From NCBI GenBank assembly GCA_902538185.1, contig CACBED010000002.1, forward strand, positions 1 to 58,958: DNA of 58,958 nucleotides, read 5' to 3'. The number at the start of each line of letters is the position of its first letter. The first letter of the stretch is position 1. The stretch is from an uncultured OCS116 cluster bacterium (GTDB lineage Bacteria; Pseudomonadota; Alphaproteobacteria; Rhizobiales; TMED25). The notes under the pieces were generated by a model that was not told the origin of the DNA, made no database searches, and saw only the letters and a program-made list of their open reading frames with translations. The position numbers and the translations under genes were made by a program. Shown piece after piece: positions 35,752-44,784 of the stretch.

Positions 35752-35824
35752 TTAATTCACTTAACATATTGATATTATTGTATTATATATTGCATTCCAT
35801 AATATATATTATGCGAATATGTTG

Positions 35825-37105
35825 TTACATCGCTATTAACATGGATTGAAAGCGGGCATGATTTTTTTTTGATATTTTTAATTTAATATTTATATGATCT
35901 GAATTGTATTTTTTTTCTAATACAACTGCATTATCATACAACCACGACTCCATCGCCGATTTATCATATTCCAATTTAATTCTAAGAATTTCATAATTAT
36001 TATTTATTTTTTTCTCAATCGCTTCATATAAATCACCTATGCCCTGCCCCGTTGATGCAGACATCATTACTTGATTATTTGCCATATTTCTTTTAATTAA
36101 CTCAGAGTAGCCTTCGTCAATTAGATCTATTTTATTCAATATTTCAAGATAATTGTTATCATTTATCTCTCTGCCAATCTCTTCGATAGTGTTAATTACA
36201 TCTACGTTTTGTGCTTCTGTATATCTTGACGAGATATCTCGCACATTTATCAGTAAATCTGCATAATTTATTTCTTCTAAGGTTGATCTAAAGGACATTA
36301 TTAGTTCTGTTGGGAGCTCTGAGATGAAACCTACAGTATCTGTTATAATTATATTTTTAAGATTACCCTTATTAAGTTTTTTCATCTTCGTATCAAGAGT
36401 GGCAAATAACATATTCTTTGATAATACATTCTCATTTGTTAATTTATTAAACAACGTAGATTTTCCTGCATTTGTATAACCCACAAGAGCAATTATAAAA
36501 TAGGGCTTTTTATTTCGTTGGTTACGATGTAAGTTTCGCGTATTTTTAAAATCTTGTAATTTCTTCTTAATTTTTATAATTTGATTATTGATAAGCCTGC
36601 GATCTATTTCAAGCTGGGACTCCCCTGGCCCACCAATAAAACTGAGTGATCCTCTCTGCCTCTCCAAATGCGTCCATGACTTTACAAGCCTTGTTTTCTG
36701 ATATTCAAGCTGAGCTAACTCAACCTGTAAGGCACCTTCTCTTGTTGTTGCTCTCTTTTCAAAGATATCTAATATTAACCGTGTTCTATCAATAACCTTC
36801 ACAAGCAACCTCTTTTCTAAATTCCTTTGCTGTATGGGTGATAGTTTTCCATCAATTATCAGAAAATCTACATTCAGTTCTTTAATTTTATTATTTATTA
36901 GCTCAACTTGGCCATTATTAAATAATGTGGAGTTATTTGGTCTATCAATTTTATAGATTTTCTTGAATTCAACTTTTATTCCAAGTGAATGCGCAAGTAA
37001 AACGGCTTCATTTGTGCAATCAAAAGAGTCAATTGTACTGTTTTTCTTAAACCTACCACTCAACTCTGGATGGCAAACTATTGATTTAAGTGTTTTTTTT
37101 ATCAA
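35825..37105 (-). CDS. hflX: Ribosome-associated GTPase HflX
   Basis: The 426-residue GTPase has the N-terminal HflX nucleotide-binding domain (LINNKIKELNVDFLIIDGKLSPIQQRNL), a coiled-coil-like linker and the G domain. G-domain motifs are G1 GYTNAGKSTLFNKLT, G2/G3 DTVGFISELP and G4 LNKIDLI. HflX rescues stalled ribosomes by splitting them. It lies 20 bases after trkA on the same strand. The hfq gene, usually between trkA/ntrX and hflX in alphaproteobacteria, is not here. Confidence 0.94.
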   Translation of the reverse strand: MIKKTLKSIVCHPELSGRFKKNSTIDSFDCTNEAVLLAHSLGIKVEFKKIYKIDRPNNSTLFNNGQVELINNKIKELNVDFLIIDGKLSPIQQRNLEKRLLVKVIDRTRLILDIFEKRATTREGALQVELAQLEYQKTRLVKSWTHLERQRGSLSFIGGPGESQLEIDRRLINNQIIKIKKKLQDFKNTRNLHRNQRNKKPYFIIALVGYTNAGKSTLFNKLTNENVLSKNMLFATLDTKMKKLNKGNLKNIIITDTVGFISELPTELIMSFRSTLEEINYADLLINVRDISSRYTEAQNVDVINTIEEIGREINDNNYLEILNKIDLIDEGYSELIKRNMANNQVMMSASTGQGIGDLYEAIEKKINNNYEILRIKLEYDKSAMESWLYDNAVVLEKKYNSDHINIKLKISKKNHARFQSMLIAM

Positions 37106-37125
37106 TTTCTAAAATTATATTATTA

Positions 37126-38505
37126 TTAATAATAATCTTGACTTGTTCTAAAAAGCTGTTCGACAGCATGTATGCTTTCGGATAGAGAAAACAAAACGAT
37201 ACGATCATTCACTTCAAGTATAGTTTCGCCATCAGGTCTAATTACATCATCTTTTCTTAATATAGCACCAAATCTAAGATCATCTGGAATATCGGCTTCT
37301 TTTATTTGCTTCCCAATTAACGGCGAAGCGTCAACAATTTCAGCCTCTAGGACCTCAACTTTCCCATTATAAAGTGAGTGTGCATCTCGAATTCTACCTT
37401 TTCTCAAGTATCTCAGGATACTGGATATTGTAGTTGCACGAGGATTAATTAATGCGTCAATATTTAGCCTGGACTGAAGATCATTATAATTGTTATCCTG
37501 AAGCAGCGAAAGAGCCTGTTTTGCTCCCATTTCCTTTGCTATAACAGATGATATTAGATTTATATTATCATTATTAGTTATTGCAACAAATGCATCAGTT
37601 TTAATTATGCCAGCTTGTTCAAGTAAATTTTTATCTATCGAATTGCCGTTTAACACAATTGATTTTTTTAACTCCTTTGCAGCCTTTTCTGCTACCTCCT
37701 GATTTAATTCAATAAGCTTGATATTTATATTTGAAACATTAGACTCAAGCGCTTTCGCAAGGTATGTCCCTACATTACCAGCGCCAGCTATAATTATATT
37801 ATGCGCTTCAGGCTCAGTGTGGCCTAAAGCAGATAATATTTTACTAATATGATCGGAGTTACAAACTAGATATATTTTATCATTTTGTTTTAAGCTATGT
37901 TTCTGTGTTGGGATAATTATTTCATCATCGCGATTAATTCCGACTATAGTACATATCAAATCGGGATAATTTTCTGTTAATTCACGGAGGGGCGTATCCA
38001 CTACCTTACAATTCTCATCTATGTTAACGCCCAAAAAAGAAATCCTTTTTTCGCCAAATTCTATAATTTCAAAGGCACCTGGCAAGGTTATATTCTTTAA
38101 AATTGAGTCCGCGATCTCTTTTTCAGGTGAAATAATTACATCAATTGGAATATTTTCACGTGTGAAAAGATTTTCATAGTTTGGATTTAGGAAGTTATTT
38201 GAACGTATGCGAGCAATTTTAGTTGGGATGTTAAAAATCAAGTGTGAAATTGTGCAGATTACCATGTTTATCTCATCATACTGAGTTACTGCAATAATAA
38301 CATCTGCATCACTGGCCCCAGCCTCATCCAGTATCTCGGGGTATGACCCATTACCTACAATTGTTCTCACATCGAGAGTTTTGTTCATGTTATCAATTAA
38401 TTTCTGAGAATTATCAATCACCGTAACATCGTTTTTTTGTACTGAAAGTTGTTCGGCAATGCCATAGCCAACCTGCCCTGCTCCGCATATAATAATTTTC
38501 ATCAT
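37126..38505 (-). CDS. trkA: Potassium uptake regulatory protein TrkA
   Basis: The 459-residue cytosolic protein is made of two RCK units. TrkA_N with NAD motif IICGAGQVGYGIAEQL comes first, then TrkA_C (DTPLRELTENYPD...), then a second Rossmann repeat (IIAGAGNVGTYLAKAL) and a final TrkA_C (PLIGKQIKEADIPDDLRFGAI). It gates the Trk potassium channel; no trkH or trkG is in the window. It starts MMKIIICG, and either Met could be used. It is 10 bases after ntrX on the minus strand. Confidence 0.94.
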   Translation of the reverse strand: MMKIIICGAGQVGYGIAEQLSVQKNDVTVIDNSQKLIDNMNKTLDVRTIVGNGSYPEILDEAGASDADVIIAVTQYDEINMVICTISHLIFNIPTKIARIRSNNFLNPNYENLFTRENIPIDVIISPEKEIADSILKNITLPGAFEIIEFGEKRISFLGVNIDENCKVVDTPLRELTENYPDLICTIVGINRDDEIIIPTQKHSLKQNDKIYLVCNSDHISKILSALGHTEPEAHNIIIAGAGNVGTYLAKALESNVSNINIKLIELNQEVAEKAAKELKKSIVLNGNSIDKNLLEQAGIIKTDAFVAITNNDNINLISSVIAKEMGAKQALSLLQDNNYNDLQSRLNIDALINPRATTISSILRYLRKGRIRDAHSLYNGKVEVLEAEIVDASPLIGKQIKEADIPDDLRFGAILRKDDVIRPDGETILEVNDRIVLFSLSESIHAVEQLFRTSQDYY

Positions 38506-38515
38506 TTATACCTAT

Positions 38516-39862
38516 TTAAGTTCTTTTATCTATGCCAAGATATTTTAATTTTCTGTGAAGTGCTGTTCTTTCCATGCCTATGAATTCAGATGTTTTTGAT
38601 ATGTTACCATTAAACCTAGCAAGTTGAGTAACAATATAATTTCTTTCAAACAGATCCCTGGCATCTCTCATATTATATGAAATTAAAACCTCATTATTAT
38701 TAGTTATATTGGGATTGTTATCTCGGATTTCAATGGGAATATGACTAGCCGTAATTGAGTACTCATTCTCTGAATTGAGTTGCAAAATAGCTCTTTCTAT
38801 ACAATTTCTCAGTTCTTTTATATTTCCTGGCCACGAGTATGACTGCAATATAGCAAGCGCATCATCCGTAATACTTAAATTATGAGAAATTTCTGTTGTC
38901 CTTGCATAATCCTCAATAAAATATCTAACTAGTGGAGGTATGTCTTCTTTTCGATCAATTAGGCTTGGAATATGTATTTGCTCAATCGAAATTCTATTAA
39001 ATAAGTCATCAAGAAAAAGCCCCAAAGATACATATGACTTTAAATCTTTTGATGTACTAGCAACTACTCTAAAGTCTAAACTTTCTATTTTATATTTATT
39101 GTTTATTAAATTTAAGAGGATCTGCTGGGCCTCAACGGATAGCTCAGATATTTCATTTATAAATAAAGTTCCTCCATTTAGTTCATTAATAAAGCTCGTA
39201 TTATTGCTGGGTTCGGCACTACATAACTTATGCTGAAACTCATCTGCATTAATATTTCTTGCATTAAGGCGTGTGAACAAAAACTTTGATCTACTAGATT
39301 TGTTATGTATTAATCTTGCAACAAGCTCCTTACCAACACCACTGCCACCCGTAATAAGGATTCGACTTCTAACATCTGAGAGTCTATCTATAGATTGATT
39401 TAATTGTATTACAGTATTTGAGTCACCGATGTAATCTATCGCATAATTTGATTTATTTCGAATATTGGTAATTTCTTGTCGGAGGTTGTAGGTTTCAGAG
39501 GCTCTTTTTATTGTGTGCATCAGACGTTCTGTTTTAAATGGTTTTTCTAAGTAATCGTATGCGCCAATTTTTATTGCTGTTACAGCTGTGTCAATGTTAC
39601 CATGGCCAGAAATAATTATAATTGGAATTTCTGGACGTGTACTATGAATTTCTTGCAATAACTCAATACCATCCAACTTACTACCCTCTAGCCAAACATC
39701 TAATATTATTAAATCAATATTAACTTCTGATAAAATGCTAATAGCGCTGTCACTATTTTGCGCATTATATGTTTGGTACCCCTCATCTTCTAGCACACCC
39801 GAAATTAATTTACAGATGTCAATTTCATCATCAATTATTAATATATTTTTATTCTCAATCAT
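38516..39862 (-). CDS. ntrX: NtrX response regulator with altered AAA+ domain
   Basis: The 448-residue regulator has a receiver domain (ILIIDDEIDI, phospho-Asp in LIILDVWLEGSKLDG, ISGHGN), an AAA+ domain (Walker A ITGGSGVGKELVARL) and a Fis-type HTH (GNISKTSEFIGMERTALHRKL). As in other NtrX proteins there is no GAFTGA loop. Unusually, Walker B reads GGTLFINEISEL with Asn (codon AAT) where Asp is expected. It is the partner of NtrY. The start is ATG 39862, overlapping the ntrY stop by eight bases; the track start 39886 is a TTG inside ntrY. Confidence 0.92.
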   Translation of the reverse strand: MIENKNILIIDDEIDICKLISGVLEDEGYQTYNAQNSDSAISILSEVNIDLIILDVWLEGSKLDGIELLQEIHSTRPEIPIIIISGHGNIDTAVTAIKIGAYDYLEKPFKTERLMHTIKRASETYNLRQEITNIRNKSNYAIDYIGDSNTVIQLNQSIDRLSDVRSRILITGGSGVGKELVARLIHNKSSRSKFLFTRLNARNINADEFQHKLCSAEPSNNTSFINELNGGTLFINEISELSVEAQQILLNLINNKYKIESLDFRVVASTSKDLKSYVSLGLFLDDLFNRISIEQIHIPSLIDRKEDIPPLVRYFIEDYARTTEISHNLSITDDALAILQSYSWPGNIKELRNCIERAILQLNSENEYSITASHIPIEIRDNNPNITNNNEVLISYNMRDARDLFERNYIVTQLARFNGNISKTSEFIGMERTALHRKLKYLGIDKRT

Positions 39863-42077
39863 TAATTTTTTCGGAATTGCTATCAAGTGATTTTGGTAAA
39901 ATTATTTCAACTATTGCCCCAATTATTTTCTTATCAGGCATTATATCATTTTTGAGATACAATTCTCCCTTGTGTACCTCAATTATATTTTTCACGACTG
40001 ATAAACCAATTCCTGTCCCCATTTCTCTTGTTGTATAATAAGGTTCTAAAAGTTTATCAAGATCACTTTTTGGAAAACCTGTTCCGTTATCAGCAATTTT
40101 TATGATCACATAATCAGGTTTATCTTCTAGGGATATATTTATCACTCCCGAGTTGTCATTCTTGTGTAATAAAAATATCGATTCAGATGAATTTTTAATT
40201 AAATTTATTAGAGCTTGGCTGACCAGTCTACGGTCAAAATTAAAGAATATCTCCCCATCTGGAATATCTAGTTTTATATCAATAGACTCAAATGTTATCT
40301 TTTGTAGAAGGACCGCCTGTTTTATTGTATCACATATATCATATTTATTCATGTTTGCTGTAGGGACTTTTGCAAATGCTGAGAACTCGTCTACTATTTT
40401 CCCTAAATCTCCAACTTGTCTAATTATTGTATCCGTGCAGTCTTCAAATACATCTAGATCATTAGTAATTTGATCTTTGTACTTTCTTTTAAGCCTTTCT
40501 GCAGACAATTGTATTGGTGTGAGGGGATTTTTTATCTCATGGGCAATCCTACGCGCTACATCAGCCCAAACTGATGTTCTTTGGGCGTCAAATAAATCTG
40601 TAACATCATCGAATGCTATGACCATTGAACTTTTCTTCGACTTATCTTCTTTTGTTATTTTGATATGAATATTCCGATATTGATCGTTTATTAGCACCGT
40701 AATATATTCATCTATATTATCTCTACTTTTGTAGGCTTTTATTAGGATATCTGAAAATTGTGGCATTATATCAATAATATTAACCCCCAGAATCTCACTA
40801 AGTTCTTTATCGAAAAAAAAGCATGCAGATAAATTTGCAATTTGAATACTTCCGTTACTATCAATACTGATAACACACGATGTAATACCGGAAAGCACAG
40901 CTTCGGTAAATTTTCGTCTTTCGTCAAGTAGTCGATTGTTAGAAATTAAGTTCTCACGTTGATTCTTGAGATCTGTTGTCATACTGTTAAAGGTGCTCAC
41001 AAGATTGTGCATGTCATTGTCAATTCTCGACTTACTTTCAATATTAATATCAAGGTCTCCATCGGATACTTTTTTTGACGCATATATGAGCTTAGCAATT
41101 GGAGCCGATAGCCTATTTGCAAAAAATATACTAAACCAAATTGCTACTGTTAAAAAAACAAGTGAGAAACCAACATACTGAAGGGCAAAGGTAACTTGCG
41201 TGTTGAACCTTCTCTCTTCAAGGTTTGAATATTCATTCCGAGTTTGTTCTAATTGCTTTAAATGCTTAATAACAATTGGATCAACAGCTTTGTAAATTAG
41301 CAAATAGCCATCTATAAAATTGGGCAGAAGGACAAAGGCACTAACCATATTAGAATCATTTGGCTTAAATATTATTATGTCCCCTTGGTCAGCTCGATCA
41401 TAGGATAATTGTGATGGTTTTGTGTATCCTAATTCATATTCGGGAGTTGTTGTATTAATTAAGATATTTCCGTCTCGATTCACGATATATGCACCTGATA
41501 ATTTTCTTAATTTTGCCTGTTTTAAAAAATAATCTCCAAATGTATTAATATTTTCTTCAAATATATTAACTGAGTTATTTAGATCAATTTGCATTGCACC
41601 AATTTCCGCTCTAAGATTGTTTGAATGTTCACGTAAATAGCTTTTTGCGACTATATTTGACTTTTCAAGCATTGACTTTGTTCTATCTGAAAACCATTTA
41701 TCCAAGCCTCTATCTAGGGTAATTGTTGCAAGGACTGCCACAACTAAGGCTGGTAAAGCTGATACGATACCAAATAAACTTATCAACTTGATTTGTAGAC
41801 TAGCGCCCGCAATATTTCTTTTTCGTGCAATTAATATTTGTGAAAATTTGCTAATTATGAGTAAAACCATAACGACTATAAAGACAGCGTTCATTACGAA
41901 TAAAAGAAATATTACAGCATTAGATGGAATAAATACTTGGCCAGTTAATGTGAGCCATGTTGATGTAATAAGAAAAATCGCAAGAAATAAAATCAAGATG
42001 TTGAACAAGGACTCCCTATAAGAATTTAAGAATTCCTTTAATGGATTAAACAGTTTAAGTGTATCAATATTACTCAT
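39855..42077 (-). CDS. ntrY: NtrY membrane sensor histidine kinase
   Basis: The 740-residue membrane kinase has several N-terminal TM segments, a periplasmic sensing region (about residues 125-280), a HAMP domain after the last TM, and a PAS domain (GITSCVISIDSNGSIQIANL). HisKA follows with RRIAHEIKNPLTPIQLSAERL (phospho-His) and HATPase has NLIKNSSESI, DNGTGFPKSDLDKLLEPYYTT and GTGIGLSVV. It phosphorylates NtrX in response to nitrogen, redox or envelope signals. It is separated from ntrC by 67 AT-rich bases. Confidence 0.95.
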   Translation of the reverse strand: MSNIDTLKLFNPLKEFLNSYRESLFNILILFLAIFLITSTWLTLTGQVFIPSNAVIFLLFVMNAVFIVVMVLLIISKFSQILIARKRNIAGASLQIKLISLFGIVSALPALVVAVLATITLDRGLDKWFSDRTKSMLEKSNIVAKSYLREHSNNLRAEIGAMQIDLNNSVNIFEENINTFGDYFLKQAKLRKLSGAYIVNRDGNILINTTTPEYELGYTKPSQLSYDRADQGDIIIFKPNDSNMVSAFVLLPNFIDGYLLIYKAVDPIVIKHLKQLEQTRNEYSNLEERRFNTQVTFALQYVGFSLVFLTVAIWFSIFFANRLSAPIAKLIYASKKVSDGDLDINIESKSRIDNDMHNLVSTFNSMTTDLKNQRENLISNNRLLDERRKFTEAVLSGITSCVISIDSNGSIQIANLSACFFFDKELSEILGVNIIDIMPQFSDILIKAYKSRDNIDEYITVLINDQYRNIHIKITKEDKSKKSSMVIAFDDVTDLFDAQRTSVWADVARRIAHEIKNPLTPIQLSAERLKRKYKDQITNDLDVFEDCTDTIIRQVGDLGKIVDEFSAFAKVPTANMNKYDICDTIKQAVLLQKITFESIDIKLDIPDGEIFFNFDRRLVSQALINLIKNSSESIFLLHKNDNSGVINISLEDKPDYVIIKIADNGTGFPKSDLDKLLEPYYTTREMGTGIGLSVVKNIIEVHKGELYLKNDIMPDKKIIGAIVEIILPKSLDSNSEKIND

Positions 42078-42144
42078 GACTTTATATTATATTACTAATA
42101 ATATATTTTTTAATGATAAATTTTATCTTAATGAAAATTGAGTA

Positions 42145-43575
42145 CTAATTTTTTGGCAGATCCGAGTTTATTTGACGTAACTTTTTACGAAGCGTATTAC
42201 GATTTAAACCAAGGATTTTTGATGCCTTAATTTGATTTCCTTTTGTGGAGTCCATAACAAAATTCAAAATTGGTTTCTCAAATTGCAAAAGAACCTTATG
42301 ATAGATCCCTTCATCTCCTTCCTGGAAGTCTTCGATGGAATACTTACTTAAATAACTTTCAACATGGTCCTCTAATGACCTAAGTTGCTTGCTATCTGTT
42401 TGGTAATTCTTTTGATCCATAAAAGAAAATTCATTTTTAATAATATCAAGTGAAATTATCTCATTTGGATAGAGTGTAATCAATCTTTTAATAAAATTCT
42501 CTAATTCTCTAATATTACCAGGCCAATCATGATTCTTGATGTAGTTTAGCGCATCCTGCTCAATTCTGCTCACGTTATCTTCTGGTGCATTTTTTGCCAT
42601 AAAATGATTTACCAAAGACGGAAGATCGTCTTTTCTGTCTCTTAATGGTGGTAATGTTATTGGAATTACATTTATTCTATAATATAAGTCCTCGCGAAAT
42701 GCTCCTAATTTTATCTGATCACTTAATGATTTATTTGTTGCGGCAATAATTCTAACATTTGTTTTAATTGGACTTGTACCACCAACGGTGAGAAATTCAC
42801 CTTCTTGTAATACTCTTAATAAACGAGTTTGCGCATCTATAGGCATATCTCCAATTTCATCCAAGAAGAGTGTTCCTCCGTCTGCAATTTGAAACTTTCC
42901 AATTTTCTTGTCTATCGCGCCGGTAAAAGCACCTTTCTCATGTCCAAATAATTCAGACTCAATTAGATCCTTTGGTATTGCGGCCATATTTATTGGTACA
43001 AAGGTAGAGTCTTTTCTATTACCAAATTCGTGTAAAGCTTTGGCAATTAGCTCTTTTCCAGTACCGGACTCACCTGTTATCAGTACTGTTAAGTCTGAAT
43101 TCATTAATCTGGCCATCACCCGGTAAACTTCTTGCATGGGCTTTGAACGACCAATTAATGGAAAGCTATCGGGCGACTCAAAGCTTTCATCTTCAACCAC
43201 TTTATTATTTTCACTTACAGAACGATTAATAATATTAAGTAGTTCAGCTATATCGAATGGTTTTGGGATATATTCAAACGCACCAAGTTCATTTGCTTTT
43301 ATTGCAGTCATAAGTGTATTTTGAGCACTCATAACGATAATTGGTATATCGGTATTGATCATTTTAATTTTTGGTATTAGCTCAAATGCATTTGCATCTG
43401 GCATAACTACATCTGTAATAATTAAATCAGCAAAATTTTGTTGAGCAAGAGTCCATAAACCGGCAGCGTTTTCAGTCAAAGTAACGTCAAAACCTGATCT
43501 TTTCAGAGCGGTCTCAAGGACAAGCCTTATAGCTTTATCATCGTCTGCAACAACTATATGTGTTTTTTTCATCAT
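42145..43575 (-). CDS. ntrC: NtrC nitrogen response regulator, sigma-54 activator
   Basis: The 476-residue regulator has a receiver (VVADDDKAIRL, DLIITDVVMPD), a complete AAA+ domain (Walker A TGESGTGKELIAKAL, GAFTGA loop in HEKGAFTGAIDKK, Walker B GGTLFLDEIGDM) and a C-terminal Fis HTH (GNQIKASKILGLNRNTLRKKL). It activates sigma-54 promoters under nitrogen limitation. The track start extends 22 codons into ntrB; ATG 43575 (MMKKTHIVVADDD) is chosen, eight bases after the ntrB stop, with AAGAAG upstream. ATG 43572 is equally likely. Confidence 0.95.
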   Translation of the reverse strand: MMKKTHIVVADDDKAIRLVLETALKRSGFDVTLTENAAGLWTLAQQNFADLIITDVVMPDANAFELIPKIKMINTDIPIIVMSAQNTLMTAIKANELGAFEYIPKPFDIAELLNIINRSVSENNKVVEDESFESPDSFPLIGRSKPMQEVYRVMARLMNSDLTVLITGESGTGKELIAKALHEFGNRKDSTFVPINMAAIPKDLIESELFGHEKGAFTGAIDKKIGKFQIADGGTLFLDEIGDMPIDAQTRLLRVLQEGEFLTVGGTSPIKTNVRIIAATNKSLSDQIKLGAFREDLYYRINVIPITLPPLRDRKDDLPSLVNHFMAKNAPEDNVSRIEQDALNYIKNHDWPGNIRELENFIKRLITLYPNEIISLDIIKNEFSFMDQKNYQTDSKQLRSLEDHVESYLSKYSIEDFQEGDEGIYHKVLLQFEKPILNFVMDSTKGNQIKASKILGLNRNTLRKKLRQINSDLPKN

Positions 43576-43583
43576 AAATCTTC

Positions 43584-44672
43584 TTATTGTGATACTGGGA
43601 ATAGAATTGACATTTTTGTACCCCTGCTTGTTATGCCGCATTCAATAACCCCATCGTGATCTTGTATTATTTTTGACACAATTGAAAGCCCTAGACCCTT
43701 CCCATCTTTTTTACTTGTGATAAATGGGTCAAAAATATTTTCATAAATATCTTTGTCAATACCGCCACCATTATCTTCAATCGAAAAGCATAGCGGTAAT
43801 TCAATTTTCTTACTTGATGTTGGTAGGCTTATTCGAACACTGGATAAGAATGATGAACTAAGAATAATTTCCCCCTTATTTGAATTATTCTTTATTGCCT
43901 CACTGCTGTTTTTTATTAAGTTCATCAGGACCTGAATAAGTAGGTCTTTATTGCCATGAACATGGGGTAATGATGGATCGAACCTCTCTATAAATTTAAT
44001 ATCTTTCGCAAAGCCATTTTCGGCAATCATTTTTACATGGTTGAAGATTGTGTGCATATTAATTTTTTCTTTTTTTATTTGCGAACTATCTGAAAAGATT
44101 TGCATACTATTGATCAAATTATTTATTCTATCAGTTTCATCACAGATTATTGATATAAGAGATTGATTTTCAGAACTAGCACCATCAAGTAAGAGTTGAG
44201 CTGCCCCCTTAATTCCAGATAGGGGATTTTTTATTTCGTGTGCAAGGATTGATGACATTTCAACTAGTGATTTTGCTGATCCAGCTTGCATATATTGTCG
44301 ATTAAATTTTTTTGCAATACCACGTTCAATAAACATTAAGAGTAGATAATCTGTGTCTTCAAAGGGTGAAACTTGAATATCCACCTCATGCTCTTTTTTA
44401 TCAATAATATTTGTTAACATCAGGGAATATTCACGAATTGTTGTTTTTTTTTCACGTGATTGATTGATTAGATAATATAGTGGTGATGTCGTATTATATA
44501 ATGCAGTGAATTTGTATTTATTAAGTATATTGCGACTGAGCCCAAAAAAAAATTCAGCATCATCATTTGATGTCACTATATTATCATCCTTATCCAAGAT
44601 TACGAGTGGATGTTTAATTGTTCTAAACAATCCGTCCAAATCGATTTGCATTTTATCTAATATTGTTTCCAT
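43584..44672 (-). CDS. ntrB: NtrB nitrogen-regulation histidine kinase
   Basis: The 362-residue cytoplasmic kinase has an N-terminal PAS domain (HPLVILDKDDNIVTSNDDAEFF), HisKA LAHEIKNPLSGIKGAAQLL (phospho-His) and HATPase with NLIKNSSEAI, DNGGGIDKDIYENIFDPF and GKGLGLSIV. No TM segment is visible. It controls NtrC phosphorylation, normally under PII control. It is divergent from ispDF across a 112-base region with a striking inverted repeat. dusB, often upstream of ntrB in alphaproteobacteria, is missing here. Confidence 0.94.
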   Translation of the reverse strand: METILDKMQIDLDGLFRTIKHPLVILDKDDNIVTSNDDAEFFFGLSRNILNKYKFTALYNTTSPLYYLINQSREKKTTIREYSLMLTNIIDKKEHEVDIQVSPFEDTDYLLLMFIERGIAKKFNRQYMQAGSAKSLVEMSSILAHEIKNPLSGIKGAAQLLLDGASSENQSLISIICDETDRINNLINSMQIFSDSSQIKKEKINMHTIFNHVKMIAENGFAKDIKFIERFDPSLPHVHGNKDLLIQVLMNLIKNSSEAIKNNSNKGEIILSSSFLSSVRISLPTSSKKIELPLCFSIEDNGGGIDKDIYENIFDPFITSKKDGKGLGLSIVSKIIQDHDGVIECGITSRGTKMSILFPVSQ

Positions 44673-44724
44673 TTCTGTGCTATAAATAGTATGGTAATAT
44701 GATTAAAAAAAGGGCATATACTTT

Positions 44725-44747
44725 ATATGATTAAATATTAATCATAT
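44725..44747. promoter_or_regulatory. Perfect inverted repeat (possible operator) between ntrB and ispDF
   Basis: ATATGATTAA, a three-base spacer ATA, then TTAATCATAT form perfect 10-bp arms. A third copy of ATATGATTAA in direct orientation lies at 44697-44706. All are in the divergent gap between ntrB and ispDF. The pattern fits a dimeric regulator site, though AT-rich sequence makes chance matches more likely. It does not match the classic NtrC site (TGCACC-N5-GGTGCA). Confidence 0.45.
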
Positions 44748-44784
44748 TTATAAATAATTTATTTATATTATGCAATGATTTCTT

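Noticed and set aside
35798-35813. Perfect palindrome CATAATATATATTATG between the MBL gene and hflX as a bidirectional terminator
   Set aside because: It is almost purely AT with no loop and no T-tract beyond it. A chance match in AT-rich DNA is as likely.
42078-42144. ATATTA/TAATAT stem between ntrC and ntrY
   Set aside because: Short AT-only arms in an AT-rich gap. It gives no support for a terminator or a separate ntrY promoter.
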